Below are positions 32,327 to 41,493 of a stretch of DNA of 64,000 nt, in pieces. The stretch is from Candidatus Nyctobacter psychrophilus (GTDB lineage Bacteria; Vulcanimicrobiota; Vulcanimicrobiia; Vulcanimicrobiales; Vulcanimicrobiaceae), in NCBI GenBank assembly GCA_014305025.1, contig JACRTY010000049.1, positions 1 to 64,000 of the forward strand, read 5' to 3'. Under the pieces are notes generated by a model. That model was not told the origin of the DNA. It did not search any database and was given only the letters and a program-made list of their open reading frames with translations. Within the stretch, counting starts at the first letter, position 1. The number at the start of each line of letters is the position of its first letter. A program made the position numbers and the translations under genes.

Positions 32327-34134
32327 TGACGCAGCGGAACCGACCGGGCCTGCGAAACGGACTGGCCGCCGTCGCGCTCATTGCCATGCTCGCGGTGGGC
32401 CTTGGGACGACCCCCGAGCCCGGAAGGGTGGCCGTCGCCGCGACCGCGCCGCCGGGAACGCCGGCGCCCGCGCGCACGACGTTGTCGATTCCGCTCGGAC
32501 GCCCGGGGGCACGCCGCCTTGGCGCCGGTCAGCCTACGCCGTATCCGCTCGTGACGCTCGCGCCGCTCGGAACGCGGGCCAGCGCCTTGCCGTATCCGGC
32601 GTACGGCACGCCGGTGCCCGGGGTGAACGCCGGCACGCCGGCGCCCGACATTCCCGAGTCGCTGACCTTGCAGCAGGCGATCGCGGTCAGTTTCGCGCGC
32701 TCGCCACTGCTGGCGGTCACCCGCGCGGACGTTGGCATTCAAGCGGCGGCGGTGCGGTTGGAGCGCGCCGGACTGCTGCCGTCGCTCGCCGGAAGCGCGT
32801 CCTACTCGCGCAGCCATCAACAGCCGAGTAGCTTCGTAACGACCGGCTCGGGAGTTCCCGGAAACGTCGGAGCGAATATCGGCAACGGCCGATCGATCGA
32901 CAACTTCGCCTCGACGGGCTTCGCCCTGAGCCTGCGCCAGCTGATCTACGACGGCGGCCGGATCGCTGCCGCCGTCAATGCCGCTCAACGCAGCGAGACC
33001 GCGGCTGCCGACACGTACCGGCGCGAATTGCAGCAAGTGGCCTTCAACGTGGCGCAAGCCTACTACCAGTACCTAGGCGCGCAGCGCACGACGCAGGTCG
33101 ATCTCGAAATCGTGCGCCAGGACGTCGTGCAAGAAGACCTCGTGCGCGCGCAAGTCCGCGCCGGGACCGAAGCCCGCGCGCAAATTGCGACCGCGCAGTT
33201 GCCGACGGCGCAAGCTCGGCTCGCGGTCGTGCGGGCTCAGGGTTCCGAGCTCAGTGCGGAAGCCGCCTTCGCCAACGCGATGGGGCTCGACGCGAACGTC
33301 CGCGTGCAGCCGGTCGACGACGCTCCCGTGTTCACGAACAGCCAAGTATCGTCGGTGTCGATTCCGACGTACGCCGAAGCGATCCGTCGCGCGATCGCGC
33401 TGCGCCCCGACTACGACTCTTCACTGCAGACGGTGCTGCAGGACCAGTACAGTCTGAAGAGCGCGAAGCTGGGGTTATTTCCGTCGCTAGCGACCAGCGC
33501 ATCGGCGGCGGACAACTCGAGCGGTCAGTACGGCGGCTCGTTTCGGAATGCCCAGAGCATCGGCGTGTCGCTGGCGATTCCCATCTACGATCAGGGCATC
33601 ACGGCGGCGAACGTCGCGAGCGCTCGGGCCCAGCTCGACGTCGCCAACGCCAATCTGCAGAACAGCGCGCTGAACATCCAGTTGAACGTCAAACAGGCAT
33701 TAACCAATCTGGTCAGTTCGCGCGCGGCGCTCGTGCAGACCCAGCAAGAGTACCGCACGGCGGTCGTCAACGTGCAGTCGACGCAGGCGCAGTACCGTGC
33801 CGGCGTGACGACCTTGCCGTTGCTGCTCAACGCGCAGGTGCAATTGACGACGGCGTTGACCGATCAAGTCACGGCCGTCTACACGTTGCGTCAGGCCGAA
33901 CAGCAATATCTCTTCGCCGTCGGTGCCAACTACGAGACGCCGCTGGGTGATGCGCCGCTGCCGACCAATCCGACGCCCAATCCGAAGCCGACCGGCACGG
34001 CTCCACCGGCGACGGCGTCTACTTCGCCCGTGCCGGTACCTTCGGGCTCGCCGATCGTGTTGCCGCCGGCCACGCCCATCCCGACCGCCTCGCCGAATCC
34101 GACGCGCCGGCCCCTGCAGCGGCACCGGGGTTAG
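32326..34134 (+). CDS. TolC-family outer-membrane efflux protein
   Basis: 602 residues from ATG 32326. After an N-terminal hydrophobic segment and an Ala/Pro-rich stretch of about 90 residues, two OEP repeats follow: SLTLQQAIAVSFARSPLLAVTRADV to about 330, and TYAEAIRRAIALRPDYDSSLQTV to about 530. TolC trimers form the outer-membrane barrel and periplasmic helical tunnel. The C-terminus has another Pro/Thr/Ser tail of about 60 residues, longer than usual. Translationally coupled to the HlyD gene. Confidence 0.92.
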   Translation: MTQRNRPGLRNGLAAVALIAMLAVGLGTTPEPGRVAVAATAPPGTPAPARTTLSIPLGRPGARRLGAGQPTPYPLVTLAPLGTRASALPYPAYGTPVPGVNAGTPAPDIPESLTLQQAIAVSFARSPLLAVTRADVGIQAAAVRLERAGLLPSLAGSASYSRSHQQPSSFVTTGSGVPGNVGANIGNGRSIDNFASTGFALSLRQLIYDGGRIAAAVNAAQRSETAAADTYRRELQQVAFNVAQAYYQYLGAQRTTQVDLEIVRQDVVQEDLVRAQVRAGTEARAQIATAQLPTAQARLAVVRAQGSELSAEAAFANAMGLDANVRVQPVDDAPVFTNSQVSSVSIPTYAEAIRRAIALRPDYDSSLQTVLQDQYSLKSAKLGLFPSLATSASAADNSSGQYGGSFRNAQSIGVSLAIPIYDQGITAANVASARAQLDVANANLQNSALNIQLNVKQALTNLVSSRAALVQTQQEYRTAVVNVQSTQAQYRAGVTTLPLLLNAQVQLTTALTDQVTAVYTLRQAEQQYLFAVGANYETPLGDAPLPTNPTPNPKPTGTAPPATASTSPVPVPSGSPIVLPPATPIPTASPNPTRRPLQRHRG

Positions 34135-34167
34135 GGTTTCGCGGGCGGTGCAGCGTACTGAGCGGCG

Positions 34168-35298
34168 ATGACCGTTTTGGCGACGCCCGTCACGGTGGAC
34201 GATCCGGTCAACGCCGAGATTCTCAAAGTCTCGGAAGATCGCATCGCCGGCTTTCTGCGTGACCCGTTCGGGGCGATCGCGCAGCGGTCGGGCGTCGAGG
34301 TCGCAGTCGTGATCGAACGCGTCCGCGCGATGCTCGACGCGGGAACGATCCGGCGCGTGCGGCAGACGTTGCTGGCGACGAACCTCGCTCACGGAGCCCT
34401 GGTCGCGTGGCGCATCCCGCCGGAGCGGCTCGACGATGCGTTCGCGTATATGTCGAACGACGATCCTTTTTCCGGCCACGTCGTCATCCGGACGGCCGAT
34501 GCTGCGACGCCGGGTTCGGCGTACCGTCTGTGGACGACGCTCAAGGTGCCGCAGGGCTATTCGCTCGATGCCCACGCGGCGTTTCTGCGCGACCGCGTCG
34601 GCGCGCAAGCCTATCGACTGATGCCGGCGGAACGGCTCTTCGCGCTCGGCGTCGGACACATCCGGCGGCGCGGCCTCGAGCCCGGTTCTCGCGCCGACGT
34701 GCTGGCCGACGTGCTCGATACGCGCATCGTCGAATTGTCCGCGCTCGAGTGGCAAGTCTTAGTCGCGCTCAAGCGCGAGTTCGGAGCGGCCGAACTGATG
34801 CGTGATGTGTGGAGCGCGCGGGCACGCGAAGCGGACGTGCCGCTGGACGAGTTTTATGGCGTTGCCGAATCGCTGGCGGCGCGTGGCGTGATCGGCCGCT
34901 TTTCGACGTTTCTCGAACACGTGAAGCCGACCGCCGGTAGCGGCCGCGTGACGCGCTACAACGCCCTTTTCCATTGGCAAGTTCCGGCTGGCCGCGAGAT
35001 CGATGCCGGCCGCGAGGTCGGCCGCCACCATATTATGACGCACGCCTACTGGCGCGAGGGCGGCCCCGAATTCCGCAACGTCAACATCATGGGGGTCGCG
35101 CATGGCCTCGACAAGGACGTGCTGCTGGAGCACAAAGCGGCCATCGACGCGCACCTGCGCGAAGCCGGCATCGACATCGGCTACACGAACGTCTTCTGGG
35201 GTGGCCGTAGCGAGATCAAACCGTCGGAGATTTCGCCGCTGGCGTTCGAGGAGTTTCACCGGGCGCGGGGGGGCGATCCCGATACGTTGCGTGGCTGA
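34168..35298 (+). CDS. Fused Lrp/AsnC-type siroheme decarboxylase-like protein (AhbA-AhbB or NirDL-like)
   Basis: 376 residues in two repeats. Each has a small helix-turn-helix (AQRSGVEVAVVIERVRAMLDAG; READVPLDEFYGVAESLAARG) followed by an AsnC-like ferredoxin fold. Repeat 1 contains IRRVRQTLLATNLAHGALVAWRIP, YRLWTTLKVPQG and MPAERLFALGVGHIRR as in AhbA. Repeat 2 has IGRFSTFLEH, IMTHAYWRE, NIMGVAHG and EIKPSEISP as in AhbB. Known proteins of this kind decarboxylate siroheme in the alternative heme or heme d1 pathway, usually as two polypeptides. No other heme gene is nearby, so function is inferred. It overlaps the next gene by 8 bp. Confidence 0.62.
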   Translation: MTVLATPVTVDDPVNAEILKVSEDRIAGFLRDPFGAIAQRSGVEVAVVIERVRAMLDAGTIRRVRQTLLATNLAHGALVAWRIPPERLDDAFAYMSNDDPFSGHVVIRTADAATPGSAYRLWTTLKVPQGYSLDAHAAFLRDRVGAQAYRLMPAERLFALGVGHIRRRGLEPGSRADVLADVLDTRIVELSALEWQVLVALKREFGAAELMRDVWSARAREADVPLDEFYGVAESLAARGVIGRFSTFLEHVKPTAGSGRVTRYNALFHWQVPAGREIDAGREVGRHHIMTHAYWREGGPEFRNVNIMGVAHGLDKDVLLEHKAAIDAHLREAGIDIGYTNVFWGGRSEIKPSEISPLAFEEFHRARGGDPDTLRG

Positions 35299-36955
35299 GT
35301 TCGTTCGCCGTACTGGCGGCATCGTATGCGTTGCCCTAGCGGCACTGATGTTAGCCGCCTGTGCCAAAGTCGGCACGAGCAACGAGTCGGCGCGGCATAC
35401 CAATCCTTGGACGCATCCCGGCCGATTTATCTATGCTCAGAATCAAGACGTTAAGTCGCTGAATCCGATGCTCGCAACGAGTGCCTCGGCGGGAGACCTG
35501 TCGGCGTACCTGTTTTCATACGCCGTGCGTTACGATGCCAAAGCGCGCCCGGTGCCGGATGCGCTGCGTGAAATTCCGACGTTTCAAAACGGCGACGTCA
35601 GCCGTGACGGGCTGACGTTGACGTACAAGCTGCGGCCGAACATCTATTTCCACGACGGCGTTCAGCTGACGTGCCGCGATCTCGCTTTTAGCTGGCACGC
35701 TGCGCTCAATCCGGCGAACAACAACATCACGCACGAGGGTTATCGCGACATCGCGAGCATCGACTGTTCCGATCCCCTCGTCGCGGTCATCCATATGAAA
35801 CGCGTGTATGCCCCGTTCTTGCAGCAACTCTGGGGCGTCAACGGCAACGTCCCGATCTTACCGGCCCATCTTTTGCAGGCCGTCAACGATAGCAAAGGGT
35901 CGTTCAATACGGCACCCTTTCAGTCGGCTCCGGTCGGAAGCGGCCCCTTCAAGTTCGTGCGATGGGATCGCGGCCAGCAGGTCGTCCTGAGCGCCTTCGA
36001 TCGCTATTTCCTCGGAAAGCCGAAGCTGAGAACCGTCATCTATCGGATCGTCCCCGATGACTCGACCTTGGTCGCGCAGACCAGGACTCACGAGATCGAC
36101 ATGGCAGCGCGCCTTGGGAACAACGTCTGGCCGCAAGCGCGCAATATCGGCGGGACCGTCGCGATTGCATCGCCGACGTTCGAGTTCGACCACATCGACT
36201 TCAATCTGCATCGGCCGATTTTCGCTGATGTCCGCGTGCGGCGTGCCCTCGAGACGGCGATCGACCGAAAGGCGATCTTGGACAAGGTAGCGCACGGCAA
36301 CGGCGATCTTTCCAACACGCCGGTTTCACCCGTCCTGTCGGACTTCTACAATCCGCATGTTGCGCAGTTTACGTACGATCCGGCGAAGGCCCGCGCAGCG
36401 CTCGATGCGGCCGGCTGGAAGGTCGGACGGGACGGTATTCGCGTCAAGAACGGGCAGCGCTTCGCTTTTACCTATGGAACCCAAACCGAGAGCGTTACCG
36501 GCCGTGCCATCGAGGCGTTCGTGCAACGTGCTTGGCACGATGTCGGCGCGGCCGTCACCGTAAAAAACGCGCCTACCGCGCAGTTCTTCGCCAATACGAC
36601 CGACGGCGTGCTGCAGGGCGGCAACTACGATGTTGCGGGTTTCGCTTGGGTTGCGGCCGCCGATCCTGACGATAGCGCAATCTATTCGGCGAGAAACTTC
36701 GCTCCCCACGGCCAAAATGCTATGTATTGGAACGACCCGATCGCGACGAAAGCGATGGACGACGGCCTCGCAACCGTCGATCCCGCCAAACGAAAAGCCG
36801 CCTCATGGCGAGAGCAGGAACGCTTCGCGCTCGACGTCCCGTCCATCATCTTGTATTTCCGGCGCGAGCCATACGTGTATAATTCAGACCTAAAAGGATT
36901 CGCGCCGTCACCGGTCATCTTGTCGTTCTGGGACCCACAGAATTATTCGATTTGA
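35291..36955 (+). CDS. ABC transporter substrate-binding lipoprotein (oligopeptide/nickel family), copy 1
   Basis: 554 residues from GTG 35291. Lipobox LMLAAC. SBP family 5 features: SLNPMLATSASAGDLSAYLF, a NIYFHDGVQLTCRDLAFSW block, VGSGPFKFVRWDRGQQVVL, and VRRALETAIDRKAI. Such lipoproteins bind peptides, nickel chelates or sugars for an ABC importer. It is the most diverged of the four paralogues in this region: it lacks the RPHELR stretch after the lipobox seen in copies 2 and 3. No permease or ATPase gene is present. Overlaps copy 2 by 4 bp. Confidence 0.92.
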   Translation: MAEFVRRTGGIVCVALAALMLAACAKVGTSNESARHTNPWTHPGRFIYAQNQDVKSLNPMLATSASAGDLSAYLFSYAVRYDAKARPVPDALREIPTFQNGDVSRDGLTLTYKLRPNIYFHDGVQLTCRDLAFSWHAALNPANNNITHEGYRDIASIDCSDPLVAVIHMKRVYAPFLQQLWGVNGNVPILPAHLLQAVNDSKGSFNTAPFQSAPVGSGPFKFVRWDRGQQVVLSAFDRYFLGKPKLRTVIYRIVPDDSTLVAQTRTHEIDMAARLGNNVWPQARNIGGTVAIASPTFEFDHIDFNLHRPIFADVRVRRALETAIDRKAILDKVAHGNGDLSNTPVSPVLSDFYNPHVAQFTYDPAKARAALDAAGWKVGRDGIRVKNGQRFAFTYGTQTESVTGRAIEAFVQRAWHDVGAAVTVKNAPTAQFFANTTDGVLQGGNYDVAGFAWVAAADPDDSAIYSARNFAPHGQNAMYWNDPIATKAMDDGLATVDPAKRKAASWREQERFALDVPSIILYFRREPYVYNSDLKGFAPSPVILSFWDPQNYSI

Positions 36956-38580
36956 TGATGCGCCGTATCGTTGCCCTTGCGACGTTGCTCGTATTGCTGA
37001 CTGGCTGTACCAGAATCGGCACGTCATCGAGCCGCAACACGCGACACCCGTACACACGGCCACACGAATTGCGCATCGTCGACATCGGCGACGTGACGAC
37101 ACTAAATCCTATGCTGTCCTCCGACGTGACGGTCGCATGGATGTCCGAGTTGACGATGGCGTTTCTGGTGCGGTTTGACCGCGAAAATCGACCGGCTCCG
37201 GAGCTCGCGACGATCGTGCCGTCGCTCTCTAACGGCGGCGTATCGCCGGACGGCAAAACGCTCATATATCACTTGCGGCGAGGTATTAAGTGGTCCGACG
37301 GCGCTCCATTTACTGCCGACGACGTGGTATTCTCGACGCGCCTTATTCTCGACAAGAATACGAACGTCGTGACGCGCGACGGCTGGGACCGGATCACCGC
37401 AATCGATGAGCCGGACAAATACACTGTCGTTTATCATATGCGCGAGCCATACTCGCCATCAATAGCCACCTTCTTCGCCGCGTCGCAGGCCGCGATTGTT
37501 CCCAAGCATCTGCTTCAACACATTGTAAACATCAACACCGACCCGTACAATCAACTCCCTATCGGAATCGGACCGTTTAAGTACGTGCGCTGGCAGCGGG
37601 GAGATCGCATCGAGCTGGTCGCGAATCCCCTGTATTGGCGCGGCCGCCCCAAGCTTGATCGCATCGTCTATCGGATTATTCCGAATCGCGACACCCTCGT
37701 GAGCGCATTGCAAACAGGCGACGCCGATCTGTGGCCTGGAGCTGCGCCGGCATACTTCCCTCGGGTTCAGGCACTTCCCGGAGTAACGGTGCTTCGGCAA
37801 CCCAGCTATGCGTACGGTCATCTCGACTTCAACATCACGCATCCCGTCGTGCGAGACGCCACGGTTCGGCGTGCCTTGCTTCTAGCATGGGACCGGCGCG
37901 TACAGCGTGAGAAGATCGCTCACGGTATCGGTATCTTACAGGACGCGGTCGTGTCGCCGGCCAGTCCATTCTACGATCGGCGGCTTGGCTTTTCGGAGTA
38001 TAATGCGGCAAAGGCGAATGCGCTTCTGGACGCAGCTGGCTGGAAACGAGGCGCCGACGGGGTCCGAGGCAAAAACGGTTTGCGGCTCAATTTGGTAGTC
38101 GTGTCAAACGCAGGAAGCCCCGACACCGATCAACGGATTGAATTAATCCGCGCGGGCTGGAAGCAGATCGGCGTTTCTCTAGTGCGTAAAAACGTCAGCC
38201 CCGCGTTGCTGCTTGCCCCATATGCCGACGGCGGCATAATCTTCACCGGAAACTTTGACGTCGTGTTCTTTGCCTGGTATGCCGACCCGTCCGGAAGCTT
38301 GGCGACGGAATACAGCTGTAACCTGATTCCGCCCAAGGGGCAGAACGATATACGGTGGTGCGACCCGGTGGCCCAAGCTGCCCTGGATGACTTTTTGCAC
38401 ACCTTCGATTTTGCTCGGCAAAAGCGAGATAACGACATCGTTCAGGAACGCCTCGTCGAACAGACCCCCACCATCGTGTCCGCCATCAGCGAGGATTTAT
38501 TCGTAGAGAATTCGGATTTGAAAAATTTTCATCCTAATCAGCTTACGTTCTTTGATAACATGATGGACGTCGACATCTGA
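36952..38580 (+). CDS. ABC transporter substrate-binding lipoprotein (family 5), copy 2
   Basis: 542 residues. Lipobox LVLLTGC, followed by HPYTRPHELR, shared nearly word for word with copy 3. The core has TTLNPMLSSDVTVAW, GIKWSDGAPFTADDVVFS, IGIGPFKYVRWQRGD and VRRALLLAWDRRV. Base composition looks more AT-rich than its neighbours, especially the last 150 bp. This could mark a different history or relaxed codon use. It ends with DNMMDVDI, as does copy 3, showing recent common descent. Overlaps both neighbouring copies. Confidence 0.92.
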   Translation: MMMRRIVALATLLVLLTGCTRIGTSSSRNTRHPYTRPHELRIVDIGDVTTLNPMLSSDVTVAWMSELTMAFLVRFDRENRPAPELATIVPSLSNGGVSPDGKTLIYHLRRGIKWSDGAPFTADDVVFSTRLILDKNTNVVTRDGWDRITAIDEPDKYTVVYHMREPYSPSIATFFAASQAAIVPKHLLQHIVNINTDPYNQLPIGIGPFKYVRWQRGDRIELVANPLYWRGRPKLDRIVYRIIPNRDTLVSALQTGDADLWPGAAPAYFPRVQALPGVTVLRQPSYAYGHLDFNITHPVVRDATVRRALLLAWDRRVQREKIAHGIGILQDAVVSPASPFYDRRLGFSEYNAAKANALLDAAGWKRGADGVRGKNGLRLNLVVVSNAGSPDTDQRIELIRAGWKQIGVSLVRKNVSPALLLAPYADGGIIFTGNFDVVFFAWYADPSGSLATEYSCNLIPPKGQNDIRWCDPVAQAALDDFLHTFDFARQKRDNDIVQERLVEQTPTIVSAISEDLFVENSDLKNFHPNQLTFFDNMMDVDI

Positions 38581-40217
38581 TGCCCAACGTTGTGCGTCTC
38601 ATCGGACTTTACACCGCCGCCGCGCTACTTGCGGCGTGCACGCGCGTGGGCACATCATCCATCGGAAACACCCGCCGGCCGTACACGCGTCCGCACGAGT
38701 TGCGGTTCGCCGCAGCCTCCGATATTAAAGGGCTTAATCCGCTGCTCGGCGCGAGTGTCTACGAAACGTATCTCGCACAAATGACGATGGCTTGGTTAAT
38801 CAAGACCGATGCTCATGGCGACGCGACGGTACCCGAGCTGATCACCGAGATTCCTTCGCAGAAGAACGGCGGCATCAGTCCGGACGGCAAGACGATTACG
38901 TGGCACCTGCGCCACGGGGTCACCTGGTCGGACGGCGCGCCTTTCAATGCCGACGACGTCGTCTACTCGACCAATCAAGTCAACAATCCCGCGAACAACG
39001 TGATTAGCCGCGACGGCTGGGAGCAGATTACGAAGATCGACGAACCCGACAAATACACGGTCGTCTATCACCTCAAGGTGCCTTATTCGTCATTTGCCGT
39101 GACGTTTTTCAGCACGGGCGGCGCGAACCCGTCGGTTCTGCCGAAACACCTCCTCGCTAGTTACTCTAATCTCAATCAGATTCCATACAACTCGCTGCCG
39201 GTCGGCATCGGGCCGTTCAAATATCAAGCGTGGAATCGCGGCGATTCGGTCGTCATGGTCGCCAACGATCGATATTTTCGAGGGCGACCCAAGCTCGACA
39301 GCGTCATCTATAAGACCGTGCAAGACAAGAATACGGTTCTGGAACAGATGCGTACCCACGATCTGGACATGTGGACGGACGTTTCACCGCATTACCTGCC
39401 TCAGCTGGCCGCCGTCGCGGGCTTGGCAACGATCAAAATTCCCAGCTTTACCTTCGACCACGTCGACTTTAACCTGCGCAGCCCGATCCTGGCCGATCTC
39501 GCCGTCCGTAAATCGTTGCGATTTGCGCTGAACCGCCCGCAGATCGTCGACAAGGTCCACAATAATCTGTATTTGCTAGACGAGTCCCCGATCGTTCCGG
39601 CGAGCCGTTTTCACGTTAACTTACCGTTGGTTCCCTTCGATCTCACGCAGGCGAACAAACTGCTCGACGCCGACGGCTGGGCGCGGGGCCCAGGCGGTAT
39701 CCGCGCCAAGAACGGGCGAAGGCTCAGTCTGACGTTTGTGCTCGCCACCGGACAGCCCGATAACGATACGATCATCGAGCTGATCCGTAACACATGGAAG
39801 CAAATCGGGGTCGACTTCGGCGTCAAGCACTATCTCGACGCCCAGTACTTCGCACCCGCAGCCCAAGGCGGCATCCTCTACGGGGGCAAATTCGATGTCG
39901 CCCTGTTCGGATGGGGTGAAGATACAAACGAGGATCTTTCGAACCTTTATGCGTGCTACCGCTTTCCGCCTAACGGCCAAAACGTGATGCACTGGTGCGA
40001 TCCCGCGGCGGATGCGGCGATGAACGCAGCCAAGACTAGCTACGATCAGGCGTTTCGCAAGAAGGAGCTTGATATGGTCCAGCGGGCCGTCTACGAACAA
40101 GCTCCCACCGTAGTGCTCGACGTACGCCAATGGCTGAGCGCCTACAATAATGATCTGCGCAACTGGCATCCCAACGCCGTTGCGCCCTTCGATGACATGA
40201 TGAACGTCGACATCTAA
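38580..40217 (+). CDS. ABC transporter substrate-binding lipoprotein (family 5), copy 3
   Basis: 545 residues. The ATG shares a base with the copy 2 stop (TGATG). Lipobox LLAAC, RPYTRPHELR, KGLNPLLGASVYETYL, GVTWSDGAPFNADDVVYS, VGIGPFKYQAWNRGD. The C-terminus (DDMMNVDI) parallels copy 2. Together copies 1 to 3 form an uninterrupted translationally coupled run, followed by a cytochrome c. Ligand unknown. Confidence 0.93.
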   Translation: MPNVVRLIGLYTAAALLAACTRVGTSSIGNTRRPYTRPHELRFAAASDIKGLNPLLGASVYETYLAQMTMAWLIKTDAHGDATVPELITEIPSQKNGGISPDGKTITWHLRHGVTWSDGAPFNADDVVYSTNQVNNPANNVISRDGWEQITKIDEPDKYTVVYHLKVPYSSFAVTFFSTGGANPSVLPKHLLASYSNLNQIPYNSLPVGIGPFKYQAWNRGDSVVMVANDRYFRGRPKLDSVIYKTVQDKNTVLEQMRTHDLDMWTDVSPHYLPQLAAVAGLATIKIPSFTFDHVDFNLRSPILADLAVRKSLRFALNRPQIVDKVHNNLYLLDESPIVPASRFHVNLPLVPFDLTQANKLLDADGWARGPGGIRAKNGRRLSLTFVLATGQPDNDTIIELIRNTWKQIGVDFGVKHYLDAQYFAPAAQGGILYGGKFDVALFGWGEDTNEDLSNLYACYRFPPNGQNVMHWCDPAADAAMNAAKTSYDQAFRKKELDMVQRAVYEQAPTVVLDVRQWLSAYNNDLRNWHPNAVAPFDDMMNVDI

Positions 40218-40220
40218 CGG

Positions 40221-40760
40221 GTGCGAAACGTTCGCGGGTTTATCAACGGCATCGTCTTCACCGTCGCGTTGCTCATCGCCGCTGGGTTCGTTGCTATCTA
40301 TGAGGGCGTGCTGCCGGCCGGTGCCGAAAACAAACCATCCAAGATCGAGGCGTGGATAGCGCGGACGTCCCTGCACGCGACGATCACGCGTGATACGAAG
40401 AACCTGACGAATCCGCTGCAACCCACCGACGACAACCTAGCCGCCGGCGTCAAACTCTACGGTGAAAACTGTGCCGTGTGCCACGGCGCCTCCGATGGGA
40501 AGCCGTCCGATATCGCGCAAGGCCTCAACATCAAAGCGCCGCAACTCGCGACCGACGGCGTGGAAGATGATCCCGAATCGGTGACGTATTGGAAAATAGC
40601 CCATGGCATCCGTTTCAGCGCAATGCCGTCGTTCAAGAAAACCCTCACCGACGACGATCTCTGGCGCGTCACGATGTTTCTCAAACACATGGACAAACTG
40701 CCGCCGGCCATTGATGCGCAATGGAAAAAACTCCCAAGCGCGGCTTCTCAGCTTCAGTAA
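40221..40760 (+). CDS. Membrane-anchored class I cytochrome c
   Basis: 179 residues from GTG 40221, 3 bp after copy 3. An N-terminal helix (GIVFTVALLIAAGFVAIYEG) serves as export signal and anchor. One heme site, CAVCH, is present; the likely distal ligand is the Met in FSAMPSFKKTLTDDDLWRV, a standard cytochrome c pattern. It would shuttle electrons on the outer face of the inner membrane. Its link to the binding proteins is unclear. Confidence 0.9.
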   Translation: MRNVRGFINGIVFTVALLIAAGFVAIYEGVLPAGAENKPSKIEAWIARTSLHATITRDTKNLTNPLQPTDDNLAAGVKLYGENCAVCHGASDGKPSDIAQGLNIKAPQLATDGVEDDPESVTYWKIAHGIRFSAMPSFKKTLTDDDLWRVTMFLKHMDKLPPAIDAQWKKLPSAASQLQ

Positions 40761-40770
40761 TTCTCCGGCG

Positions 40771-41115
40771 TCACAGATCCAAAATCGCGCGCAAGCCGCG
40801 GTCGATAGCCTGCATCGTTTCGGGAAGAAGAGTGCCTAGCCGCTCCCGCAGCCGGCTGCGGTCGACGACGCGCACTTGATTGCAAGCCACAAGGCTTTCC
40901 TTGTCGAGCCCGCCCTGACGTGCAGCGACGGAGACGTTGAGGACGTTGACCCGGCCTCCGCGCGCATCAGTCATTGGGCAGATAATGGTGACCGGTGAAG
41001 TCGCATTGGCGGCGTCCCGCTGCACGATGACGCAGGGACGCGTTTTTCGGGTTTCCGACCCGATGGTGGGATCCGAGCACACCCGCCAGACGTCGCCTCG
41101 CCGAAGTTCACTCAA
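40771..41115 (-). CDS. MazF/PemK-family toxin
   Basis: 114 residues with the PemK/MazF core: LRRGDVWRVCSDPTIGSETRKTRPCVIVQRD and PVTIICPMTDA. Known members are mRNA interferases. The start overlaps the end of the upstream antitoxin gene by 8 bp, the usual antitoxin-first order. The pair runs against the surrounding plus-strand genes, suggesting insertion. Confidence 0.88.
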   Translation of the reverse strand: MSELRRGDVWRVCSDPTIGSETRKTRPCVIVQRDAANATSPVTIICPMTDARGGRVNVLNVSVAARQGGLDKESLVACNQVRVVDRSRLRERLGTLLPETMQAIDRGLRAILDL

Positions 41116-41335
41116 TCCCGTCGCCTATGGTCGATTCCCAGTCGGCGCAAAGCATCCGATCCGCCTCGGCGTTGGTGGCACAGGCATCGGCGATTTCGGC
41201 GTCTTCTGAGGCACGGCGCATCATGCGCGCTCGGGCGACCGCAGCGGATAGCATGAACGCGGTCCTGTTTCCGCCCGACCACTGGTCGATTTCGGCCAGC
41301 GTCTCGGGTGGGACCGCCATGGATATCTTTGGCAT
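41108..41335 (-). CDS. Ribbon-helix-helix antitoxin
   Basis: 75 residues from ATG 41335; the longer frame to 41386 has a poor N-terminus. The first 40 residues (KISMAVPPETLAEIDQWSGGNRTAFMLSAA) are a MetJ/Arc-type ribbon-helix-helix DNA-binding fold. The acidic C-terminal half is likely the toxin-binding tail. It should repress its own operon and neutralise the MazF-like toxin. Confidence 0.8.
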   Translation of the reverse strand: MPKISMAVPPETLAEIDQWSGGNRTAFMLSAAVARARMMRRASEDAEIADACATNAEADRMLCADWESTIGDGIE

Positions 41336-41493
41336 ATCCAAAGCATACCATGAAGGTCCATACCGCTCGCACGATGTTGTGGACACAAGTCCGGGTCGAG
41401 AGCCGGCTCGCCGCGACTGCTTGCCGGTCTGGGCGATGGCATTTTCACGAAACGGCCGAAGTCATCAAAATTCACCCCGGCGGAGGTTGCCCT

